This document shows positions 48,150 to 56,882 of a DNA stretch of 57,233 nt, piece after piece. Source of the stretch: an uncultured Clostridium sp. (GTDB taxonomy: Bacteria > Bacillota > Clostridia > TANB77 > CAG-508); NCBI GenBank assembly GCA_958438515.1, contig CAUBRZ010000007.1:1-57233 (forward strand), read 5' to 3'. The first letter of the stretch is position 1; every line of letters begins with the position of its first letter. Under the pieces are notes generated by a model. It worked only from the letters and a program-made list of their open reading frames with translations. It was not told the DNA's origin and did no database searches. The position numbers and the translations under genes were made by a program.

Positions 48150-50766
48150 ATGGCAGAATATTCACCAATGATGCAAAGATATCTTGAAACAAAAGAAGAA
48201 TATAAAGATTGTATTTTATTTTATAGATTAGGGGATTTCTATGAAATGTTTTTTGATGATGCAATTACTGCATCAAGAGAATTAGAACTAACATTAACAG
48301 GAAAAGACTGTGGTCAAGAAGAAAGGGCGCCAATGTGTGGAATACCACATCATGCAGCAGAAATATATGTATCAAAGTTAATTTCAAAAGGATATAAAGT
48401 TGCAATTTGTGAACAATTAGAAGATCCTAAATCAACAAAAGGAATAGTTAAAAGAGGAGTTATAAGAGTCGTAACCCCTGGAACTTTGGTAGACAGTAAT
48501 ATGTTAGAAGAAAGAAAAAATAATTATATTATGTCTATTTATAAAACGGGAATTTATTTTGGAATTAGTGTTTGTGATATTTCAACAGGAGAATTTTACT
48601 CAGCTGAAATTAAAGATAGTAATAATTTTCCAATGCTTTTAGATGAAATTGCAAGATACACACCATCTGAAATAGTTATAAATTCAATGATGAATGATTC
48701 AAAAGAAGAAATAGATAAAATAAAAGAAAGATTTGAAAATATTTATATTACAAAGTTTGATGATAAATATTTTGAATCTATAGATGAAAATATTAAATTA
48801 AGATTTACTATAATAGATTCGAACGCAAAAAAAATAGAAGATTTAGAAAAAAGAGTCTTAGCTATAAGTTCTATTAATGCATTGGTAAAATATATTGAAG
48901 ATACTCAAAAAACAACTTTAGATCATATTAATAAAATAACAATCTATCAATTGTCACGATATATGGCGTTAGATATAAATGCTAGACGAAATCTTGAGAT
49001 TACAGAAAAAATGAGAGATAAATCAAAAAAAGGAACTTTACTTTGGGTATTAGATAAAACTTCAACTTCTATGGGAGGAAGACTTCTAAGAAGATGGCTA
49101 AATGATCCATTAGTAGATGTACTAGAAATAAATAAGAGATTAGATGGAGTAAAAGAATTAAAAAATGACATTATGCTAAGAGGAGAAATTATAGAAAACT
49201 TAAAAAAAGTATATGATATCGAAAGATTAGCAGGAAAAATGGCGTATGGAAATGCAAATGCAAGAGATATGATAACTTTAAAAAATTCTTTATATAAACT
49301 TCCAGAAATAAAACAAATTCTATATAAATGTAATTCTAGTTTACTAAAAGAATTATATGATAATTTAGATGAATTACAAGATATCTATGAAATAATAGAA
49401 AAATCAATAGTTGAGGATCCTCCAATGACTATAAAAGATGGTGGAATAATAAAACTTGGATATAATGAAGAAATTGATAAATTAAAGACTGCACAGACTG
49501 AAGGAAAAAATTGGCTTATTAAATTAGAAACAGAAGAAAGAGAAAAAACAGGAATAAAAAACTTAAAAATAGGATTTAATAAAGTATTTGGATATTTTAT
49601 AGAAGTAACTAAATCATATTTAAATCAAGTACCACAAAGCTATATTAGAAAACAAACATTGACAAATGCTGAAAGATATATAACTGAAGAACTAAAAACT
49701 TTGGAAAACCAGATATTAGGTGCAGAAGAAAAAGTTGTTAATTTAGAATATAATGCTTTTGTAGAAATAAGAGAAGAAATTTCTAAAAACATAGTAAGAC
49801 TTCAAAAAACAAGTGAAGTTGTATCAACGTTAGATGTTATATCATCTTTTGCGCAAGTAGCAGAAGATATGAATTATTGCATGCCAGAGGTGAACAATAA
49901 TGGAATTATTGATATTGAAGCTGGAAGACACCCTGTAATTGAAAAGATACTAGGTGCAGGAAGTTTTGTTGAGAATGATACTTATTTAGATAAACAAGAA
50001 AATAGACTATCAATTATAACAGGACCAAATATGGCAGGTAAATCAACTTACATGAGACAAGTAGCATTGATTACATTAATGGCACAAGTACGGAAGTTTT
50101 GTACCAGCAACAACTGCTAAAATTGGAGTAGTAGATAAAATATTTACTAGAGTAGGGGCTTCTGATGATTTAAGTATGGGACAAAGTACTTTTATGGTAG
50201 AAATGATGGAAGTAGCAACTATATTAAAAGAGGCAACACCAAATAGTTTAGTAATATTAGATGAAATAGGAAGAGGAACATCAACATATGATGGATTATC
50301 AATTGCTTGGGCAGTAGCAGAATTTATAGCTGATAAGGAAAAATGTGGAGCAAAAACATTATTTGCAACACATTATCATGAATTAACAGAATTAGAAGAC
50401 AAATTAGAAGGAATAAAAAATTATTCAATTGCTGTTAAAGAAAAAGGAGAAGATATAATTTTCTTAAGAAAAATTGTAAGAGGAGGAACTGATGAAAGCT
50501 ATGGTATTCATGTAGCAAGATTAGCAGGAGTTCCAAAAGTAGTTACAACAAAAGCAAATGAAATTTTACGCTCTTTAGAAAGAAAGAATATATTAACAGG
50601 TAAAAAGCAAGAAAATAAAGATAAAAAACAAGTAGAAGGACAATTTGACATGTATAATTATAAATTGGCTGAAATTGCTCATGAAATAGATAAAATCAAT
50701 TTAAATGAATTAACGCCAATAGATGCTTTAAATACTTTAGTCAAAATCAAAGAAAAAATGAAATAA
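48150..50766 (+). CDS. mutS: DNA mismatch repair ATPase MutS, one +1 CGG frameshift
   Basis: 871 residues with one skip. MutS recognises mismatches. The mismatch-binding motif LGDFYEMF is near residue 27, and Walker A GPNMAGKST is at 625-633. The extra C (50091) follows Val647 and precedes GGA (MAQV^GSFVPATTAKIG), shortly after Walker A. Walker B (LVILDEIGRGTS) and the dimerisation end lie after the shift, so an unshifted product cannot work as an ATPase. mutL is not in the window. Confidence 0.95.
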
Positions 50767-50801
50767 TTAATTAACAATAGCAAAAAAGGGTGAAAAAACA
50801 A

Positions 50802-52006
50802 ATGAAAGAATTTATATCTATATTAATAAGTTTTATTTTAATGGGAATTGCAGATAATATTGATTCAGCATTTAATAATGCAATTAGCGTAGATACAATA
50901 ATAGTATGTGGAAGTCTATTTTCAATAGAATTGATTTTAAAGTCAATAAGTGAAATAGGAATTTATACATATAGAACAACAAGAAAAGATGAAAGTGCCT
51001 ATTTAATAATAAATACAATAGTAAGTTTATTTTTAGGAATTATAGTATTTATTTTTAGAAATTATATTATAAATATTTTTGAATTAACTACAAGTCAAAA
51101 ACAATTACTATCAAATATATTATTTTGGTATATAGGATATCTAGTTACTCGGAAGATTATCAAATGCACTATTTGAAATTACTAGATTACAAGGAAAGCT
51201 TAAATTGTATAATAAAAGTTTAATAATATTTTATATAACTTTAATTGGACTGGATGCTATAGGTTTTTTAACAACTAAATCACTAGTTATATTGTTCTTA
51301 GCAACAATGATTTCGTGGTTGATATCTATCATTTATATGTTGTACAATTTGAAATTAGAATTCAAGTTACCAAACAAAGAAAATATGAGAAATGTATTAA
51401 AATATGGAGTACCAACATCTTTGGAAAGGTTGTTATCACGTATATTTATACTAATCTATGGTATAATAGCAAGTTATTTGGGAACAGATAAATATTCAAT
51501 CCATACAATATGTTATAGTGTATGCTTAAGTCTTGAAATTATAACAAATGCTTACCAAGCAACATTAATGATAAAAGTTCCGATAAAAGAGTCTTATGAA
51601 CAACAATATGAAACTGTAATGAAAATAAAGAAAAAGTGTTTTCCATTAATAATAGTATTAAACTATATTTTTTGTTTTATATATTTAGTTATATCTCATG
51701 GTAGTTTGCCATTAGAAAAGTGTTTTCCTTACATAATATTTTATTCTTTTGGTGTTTTTGGATTATATCCATATGAAACTTATAAAACATTATGTATTAC
51801 TCGGAGAAAAACCACTAATATTGTTAGTAGGTTCAATAATTGGAGTACTTGCTAGAATAGTAGTGTGTTGTATTTTTTACAATACGCAAATAGCACTATT
51901 TGCATTTGGAATAGCAAATTTTGTTGATTTCTATACAAGAAGTATAATTTTTAGATTATGTTTGTTAAGAGGTGTAGATAATCAATTAGAAATAAGTACA
52001 ACTTAA
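50802..52006 (+). CDS. MATE-type multidrug/oligosaccharide flippase-like membrane protein, two +1 CGG frameshifts
   Basis: 400 residues with two skips, about ten hydrophobic helices. The closest family by eye is MATE/MatE transporters, slightly short for it. The ATG at 50802 follows AAGGGTG. Extra C bases at 51150 and 51802 both follow ACT and precede GGA (GYLVT^GRLSNALFEITRLQG and KTLCIT^GEKPLILLVGS). Three overlapping open segments continue one hydrophobic pattern, which supports a single gene. The substrate is unknown. Confidence 0.78.
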
Positions 52007-52016
52007 AAGGAAAATG

Positions 52017-52051
52017 TTGCAAAAAACATGATATTATGTTAATATTATAAT
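52017..52051 (+). promoter_or_regulatory. Promoter region of the 76-residue gene
   Basis: TTGCAA (52017-52022) with TAATAT 17 bp later; a perfect TATAAT lies at 52046-52051. A ~90-base Ala/Asn-codon-like, C-A-rich leader without structure I can see follows. Confidence 0.5.
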
Positions 52052-52141
52052 ATACAAATTTGTAGTCTCCAAGACAACAAAGTAGATAAGAAACAAAAAG
52101 ACAACAACATATAAAACAACATCAAGGAAGGAAGGGAGAAT

Positions 52142-52372
52142 ATGGCAAAAATAATCAGAAATAAGAGCTACTTAAAAAACAATTATTATACTATTCATCA
52201 GTATGTAGCCAACAAACGGGATGTCACACTTATAGATGTAATACAAGATTTTGATAAAGATTTCAATGTAAAGTTAAAATCAGAAGAAGTCAAAGAAATT
52301 TTTGATATAGGTGTAAAAGAAGGATTGTTTTTTAAAAAGACAATTGATGGACAAATACATTATTATATTTAA
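52142..52372 (+). CDS. Small uncharacterised protein with an in-frame CGG
   Basis: 76 residues after a GGAAGGGAG site. It is basic at the start and ends EGLFFKKTIDGQIHYYI, resembling a small folded domain; I do not recognise it. Codon 26 (52217-52219) is CGG in QYVANK-R-DVTLIDVIQ. If CGG causes a +1 shift here, five residues and a stop follow, giving a 30-residue product. It is monocistronic with its own promoter and terminator. With the tandem genes at 10822 and 11280 it forms the only group in the window with CGG apparently kept in frame. Confidence 0.7.
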   Translation: MAKIIRNKSYLKNNYYTIHQYVANKRDVTLIDVIQDFDKDFNVKLKSEEVKEIFDIGVKEGLFFKKTIDGQIHYYI

Positions 52373-52442
52373 TTTGCCATAGCAAAAGAAATTTATTTAG
52401 GAATAGCTTAATAAGAATAATTAATTACTCCTAAATATTTTT

Positions 52443-52474
52443 AAACAGTATAGTTTTACTATACTGTTTTTATT
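52443..52474 (+). terminator. Terminator after the 76-residue gene
   Basis: AAACAGTATA and TATACTGTTT arms followed by T residues. The rest of the gap up to uvrB (to 52619) shows only an AT-rich promoter-like stretch. Confidence 0.8.
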
Positions 52475-52619
52475 ATCTGACTTATAGAAAGGTTGAAAAT
52501 ATCATTATTCTAACCTTAGATGAGAGTACGAAATTTATATTTTTCTTTTTTCTACGTAAAAAAACAACATCTTGTATATTTAAAAAACTAATGGTACAAT
52601 AAGAAAGAGGTAGAAAGAT

Positions 52620-54577
52620 ATGTTTAAATTACATTCAGAATTTAAGCCAACAGGTGACCAACCTGAGGCAATAGAATATTTAAGTAAAGGGATAATGGAT
52701 GGGAAGAAATATCAGACACTTTTAGGAGTTACTGGGTCTGGAAAAACTTTTACAATGGCAAATATAATTGAAAAAGTACAAAAGCCAACATTGGTTTTAG
52801 CACATAATAAAACTCTAGCTGGACAATTATATTCAGAATTTAAAGAATTTTTCCCAGAAAATAATGTTGAATATTTTGTGTCATACTATGATTATTACCA
52901 ACCAGAAAGTTATATTCCATCAACAGATACTTATATTGAAAAAGATTCTTCTATTAATGATGAAATAGACAAATTACGACATTCTGCAACTTTATCGTTA
53001 TTTGAAACAAGAGATGTTATTATCGTTGCTTCTGTTTCATGTATTTATGGTTTAGGAGACCCTATAGATTACCAAGAAATGATGTTATCCTTAAGACCAG
53101 GAATGAAAAAATCAAGAGACCAAGTATTAAAGAAACTTATTAGTATGCAATATGCTAGAAACGAAATTGACTTTAAAAGAGGAACTTTTAGAGCAAAAGG
53201 AGATATAGTAGAAATATATCCATCAGATCAATCTGAATCGGCAATAAGACTTGAATTTTGGGGAGATGAAATAGAAAAAATAGTAGAAATAAATAGTTTA
53301 ACAGGTAAACCAATAGGAACAAGAAGACACATCTTAATTTCACCAGCATCACATTATGTTACAACAAAAGACAAGATGGAAAAAGCAATAGCAACAATCG
53401 AAAAAGAAATGGAAGAAAGGGTAAAATATTTTAAATCTCAAAATAAATTAATTGAAGCACAGAGAATAGAAGAAAGGACAAATTTTGATATTGAAATGAT
53501 GAAAGAAACTGGATTTTGTTCTGGAATTGAAAACTATTCAAGACATATAAGCCGGAAGACCAGAAGGAAGTCCACCATATACTTTATTTGATTACTTCCC
53601 TGATGATTTCTTATTATTAATTGATGAATCACATGCAACAATTCCTCAAGTAAAAGCAATGTATAATGGCGATAGAGCAAGAAAAGAATCTTTAGTAAAT
53701 TATGGATTTAGATTACCATCAGCTTTTGATAATAGGCCCTTAACATTTAAAGAATTTGAAGAAAGAATAAACCAAGTAGTTTTTGTTAGTGCAACCCCAG
53801 CTGATTATGAAAAAGAGCATTCTAAATCAAATGTTGTTGAACAAATTATTAGACCTACTGGGTTATTAGATCCTAAAATAGAAGTAAAACCTGTAACTAA
53901 TCAGATAGATGATTTAATAGAGCAAATAAGACTAAGAGTAGATAAAAAAGAAAGAATATTAGTAACAACTTTAACTAAAAAAATGGCTGAAGATTTAACT
54001 AAATATTTAAAAGAACTAGACATTAAAGTAAACTATATGCATTCAGATACAAAAGCGTTAGAAAGAATGAAAATTATAAGAGATTTAAGGCTTCGGAGAA
54101 TTTGATGTTTTAGTTGGTATAAATCTTTTAAGAGAAGGATTAGATATACCAGAAGTATCACTAGTTGCAATACTAGATGCTGATAAAGAAGGATTTTTAC
54201 GTTCAGAGAGGTCTCTTATTCAAACTATTGGACGTGCTGCTAGAAATACTAATGGTACAGTTATAATGTATGCAGATGAACTAACAGAGAGTATGGAGAA
54301 AGCAATTTCTGAAACAAACAGAAGAAGAACAATACAAACTAAATATAATAAAGAGCATAATATTACTCCTAAGACTATTAATAAGTCAGTAAGAGATACA
54401 ATTAGTATAACAAATATAGAAGATATTAGCGTAGAATATAAACTAGAGAAAACTGAAAATATAAAAGATGTAATTGCGAATTTAACAGATGAAATGCTAA
54501 AATATGCAGCACAAATGGAATTTGAGAAGGCAGCAGAACTTCGTGATAAAATAAAGGAACTAGAAAATTTAATATAA
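52620..54577 (+). CDS. uvrB: Excinuclease ABC subunit B, two +1 CGG frameshifts
   Basis: 651 residues with two skips, the normal UvrB length. UvrB is the damage-verification helicase of nucleotide excision repair. Walker A is GVTGSGKT, and the beta-hairpin YYDYYQPESYIPSTDTYIEK is present. Extra C bases precede GGA at 53553 (NYSRHIS^GRPEGSPPYTL, after residue 311) and 54094 (LRL^GEFDVLVGINLLREG, after residue 491). The second lies within a helicase motif. The C-terminal UVR motif (EFEKAAELRDKIKEL) that binds UvrC is intact. uvrA is not in the window. Confidence 0.95.
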
Positions 54578-54588
54578 TAAGATATATA

Positions 54589-54615
54589 AAGGGACATTAA
54601 AAATGTCCCTTTTCC
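54589..54615 (+). terminator. Terminator of uvrB
   Basis: AAGGGACATT and AATGTCCCTT arms with a TTT tail. Confidence 0.85.
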
Positions 54616-54650
54616 ATTTACCGTATTTTTTGTTAATTAACTTTTAAGTA

Positions 54651-54824
54651 CTAATGGCAAAATAAGCATTTTAATTGATGTGCATTTACCATATAGAGTC
54701 CTTCTTTTTTTCTAAATTTAATATTGTTTGCTTCTAGAAAGCGAATTTCTTCCTTAGTTGGAATTAAAAAAACAACTTCTGATTTAGTTTCATTTATTTT
54801 GCTATATAGGTATTTTGAATACAT
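54651..54824 (-). CDS. Small hypothetical protein
   Basis: 57 residues, with a strong AAGGAGG site 10 bp before the ATG. It begins MYSKYLYSKINETKSEV and ends HQLKCLFCH, with a central TKEEIRFLEANNIKF helix. I do not recognise the family. The ribosome binding site and compact codon use make it a credible gene. Confidence 0.6.
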   Translation of the reverse strand: MYSKYLYSKINETKSEVVFLIPTKEEIRFLEANNIKFRKKEGLYMVNAHQLKCLFCH

Positions 54825-54989
54825 TTTGTTGTAACCTCCTTACAAAATACAGTAAATGATAATAAAAGAAGGGTTGAAAAATATTATACAAAAAAATCTT
54901 TGAAATATTTGTCATAAATAGTAGTAAATATAAAATTTTATAGATAGCAAAAAAACATAAAAAGCATAAGATGTAATAGGGTGATTAGA

Positions 54990-55512
54990 TTGAAATTTTT
55001 TAAAGAATTATATGAAGATGCTAAAAATATAAAAGACAAAGATCCAGCATGTAAAAATATACTTGAAGTAATAATTCTATACCCTGGATTTCATATTTTG
55101 GTATTTCACAAAATAGCACATTTTTTATATAATCATAGGTTATTATTTTTGGCAAGACTTATATCTCAATTAGGGAGATTCTTTACTGGAATTGAAATAC
55201 ATCCAGGAGCTAAAATTGGTAGAAGATTATTTATTGATCACGGAATGGGAATTGTAATAGGAGAGACTGCAACAGTTGGTAATGATTGTACAATTTATCA
55301 TAATGCAACATTAGGAGGAACAGGAAAAGATAAATATAAAAGACATCCTGATTTGGGAAATAATGTAATGGTAGGTTCAGGTGCAAAAATATTACGGACC
55401 AATCAAAATAGGTAACTTTGTAAAAATTGGTGCAAATAGTACAGTTCTTAAAAATATTCCTGATAATGTAACTGTTGTTAGATGTAATGTAATTATTGAT
55501 AAAAATAAGTAA
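54990..55512 (+). CDS. cysE: Serine O-acetyltransferase, one +1 CGG frameshift
   Basis: 173 residues with one skip, TTG start at 54990 chosen for the AGGGTGAT site and the family-like start KFFKELYEDAKNIKDKDPA. CysE acetylates serine for cysteine synthesis. The left-handed helix repeats and DHGMGIVIGETATVG are typical. The extra C (55395) follows Leu135 and precedes GGA (SGAKIL^GPIKIGNFVKIGANS). The catalytic His in DHGMG is before the shift; the CoA-binding turns and C-terminal tail are after it. cysK is not adjacent. Confidence 0.93.
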
Positions 55513-55513
55513 A

Positions 55514-55567
55514 AAAATAAAATCTAAATTAACAATTGCAAGAAGTAGTAATTTAGATTTTATTTTT
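55514..55567. terminator. Bidirectional terminator between cysE and the PRTase gene
   Basis: AAAAATAAAATCTAAATT and AATTTAGATTTTATTTTT arms between convergent genes. Confidence 0.75.
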
Positions 55568-55569
55568 AA

Positions 55570-56427
55570 TTATAAATTATATAAGTTATTATCAATTAAT
55601 AATTTTGCTCTTTTTCTTGTTTTTTCATTATCAGAATTTAAAGAATCTTCTAAAAATTGAGGGTGGTTTACTAAGAAGTTTCTCATTGTGGTATAAGGGT
55701 CTTTATAAAATCCTTTAAGCATTTCTAGTTGTCCTTGATTAATAATATTTAATTCAAAGGCTTTTTCAAATAAAGAATCATCTACTAAAGCTAAAGGAAT
55801 TGTTTTTATACCTTCTTTTTCTAATACTTCAGTTCCACCTTGTTTTCTATCTACAACATAACATGTCCAAGGCAATTTTCCATTTAAACTTTTTATTGCT
55901 GGAATCCAAGAACGAACATAATTAGAGGCAGCAGTAACTAGATCAGACGCATTTAAAACTTTTTTTCCTTCTAAATTTGTTATTTTATTAGTTGTAGAAA
56001 AATCATAAGGACTTTCAAAAGCTTCTAAGTCTTTAAATAAAGTAAGATGAGGTTTTTTTAGTAAATATGCGATTATATTTGAAAAATACCAATCTCTTCT
56101 TTCTCCACCAGAGATATAATCAATTTCATCTATATTAACATTTTTAGTAATTGCTTCTATCATAGAATCTATAGTGTATTTATAGATTGAATTAGTATTG
56201 TATTGTACAAGAACTTTATCAAAAACCTTTTTTGGTAAATTAATTCTATCTTCTAATAAAGTATCAATATAAGCTAAAAATTCAGTAGCTTCTTGTTCGT
56301 TACCGTAAAGAAAATGAGTATTAACAAAATATGGTGAAATCATACCAGAAGTTAAGAAGAATGGTTTATTTTCTTCACAGAATTTCACAGCTTTTGTTTC
56401 AAATAAATATGACATTATATCAGACAT
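55570..56427 (-). CDS. Orotate phosphoribosyltransferase-like protein
   Basis: 285 residues. The SGMISPYFVNTHFLYG start, the ISGGERRDWYFSNIIAYLL block and VDRKQGGTEVLEKEGIKTIP resemble the OPRT (PyrE) fold, with a ~60-residue helical C-terminal extension that classic PyrE lacks. The PRPP-binding loop (DLVTAASNYVRSW) is less canonical than the usual DVITTG form. It may act on orotate or another base. GGAGG precedes the ATG. It is not in a pyr operon. Confidence 0.75.
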   Translation of the reverse strand: MSDIMSYLFETKAVKFCEENKPFFLTSGMISPYFVNTHFLYGNEQEATEFLAYIDTLLEDRINLPKKVFDKVLVQYNTNSIYKYTIDSMIEAITKNVNIDEIDYISGGERRDWYFSNIIAYLLKKPHLTLFKDLEAFESPYDFSTTNKITNLEGKKVLNASDLVTAASNYVRSWIPAIKSLNGKLPWTCYVVDRKQGGTEVLEKEGIKTIPLALVDDSLFEKAFELNIINQGQLEMLKGFYKDPYTTMRNFLVNHPQFLEDSLNSDNEKTRKRAKLLIDNNLYNL

Positions 56428-56529
56428 ATATAATCCTCCTTTAAATAAATTATAAACTTATTCTAAGAAAAAAGTATTAATTTGTCAAGAGAAATAATGA
56501 GTATATTACTAGTTGTTATGAAAAATATA

Positions 56530-56558
56530 TTGACAAAATTATAGTAATTGTATAATAT
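56530..56558 (+). promoter_or_regulatory. Promoter upstream of the 38-residue ORF
   Basis: TTGACA (56530-56535) with TAATAT 17 bp later (56553-56558), or TATAAT at 56551 with a 15-bp spacer. Confidence 0.65.
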
Positions 56559-56609
56559 AAAGTAGAGATAAGAAAAATAAATAAAAACGAAAGAAAAGGA
56601 AAAGAAAAA

Positions 56610-56726
56610 ATGAAAAATATAGTAGCTGTAAGCCTTGGGGCTGTATACACACATACACACACAAGTGATTTAATAAATAAAAAAGCAATAATAAATACAA
56701 ATAAAAAGATAGTAACAAAAGCCTAG
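56610..56726 (+). CDS. Possible 38-residue peptide
   Basis: ATG with AAAGGAAAAG nearby. The sequence begins MKNIVAVSLGAVYTHTHTSD and ends IVTKA. It spans a short CACACA tract. A promoter lies before it and a terminator hairpin overlaps its end, so the ~150-nt transcript could be either a small coding RNA or an untranslated RNA. No homologue is known to me. This and the two signals around it are what I see in the 455-bp gap between 56428 and 56882. Confidence 0.35.
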   Translation: MKNIVAVSLGAVYTHTHTSDLINKKAIINTNKKIVTKA

Positions 56727-56752
56727 AAATAGGTTTTTGTTGCTGTCTTTTT
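56712..56752 (+). terminator. Terminator of the short transcript
   Basis: AGTAACAAAAGCCTA and TAGGTTTTTGTTGCT arms around GAAA, followed by GTCTTTTTT. One G:T pair and one mismatch. Confidence 0.8.
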
Positions 56753-56882
56753 TAATTAGTTATTAAATTAAAAAATAAAATATAAAAAATGTAATTGCAA
56801 AGAAAAAAGACACACATAAATATAAATACAATATTTTATTATATAAATATTGTGATAAAAATAAGGAAGAAGGGAAAGAAAA

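Noticed and set aside
3488..55512. Calling the 15 frameshifted genes ordinary pseudogenes
   Set aside because: They include essential genes, carry no other lesions, and all have the same phase-specific one-base insertion. Random decay would give mixed indels, stops and other bases.
3488..55512. Random sequencing error as the cause of the extra C bases
   Set aside because: Not fully excluded, but the insertions are not in homopolymers, follow gene orientation on both strands and always fall in glycine-codon phase; a motif-driven error should also appear out of phase and between genes.
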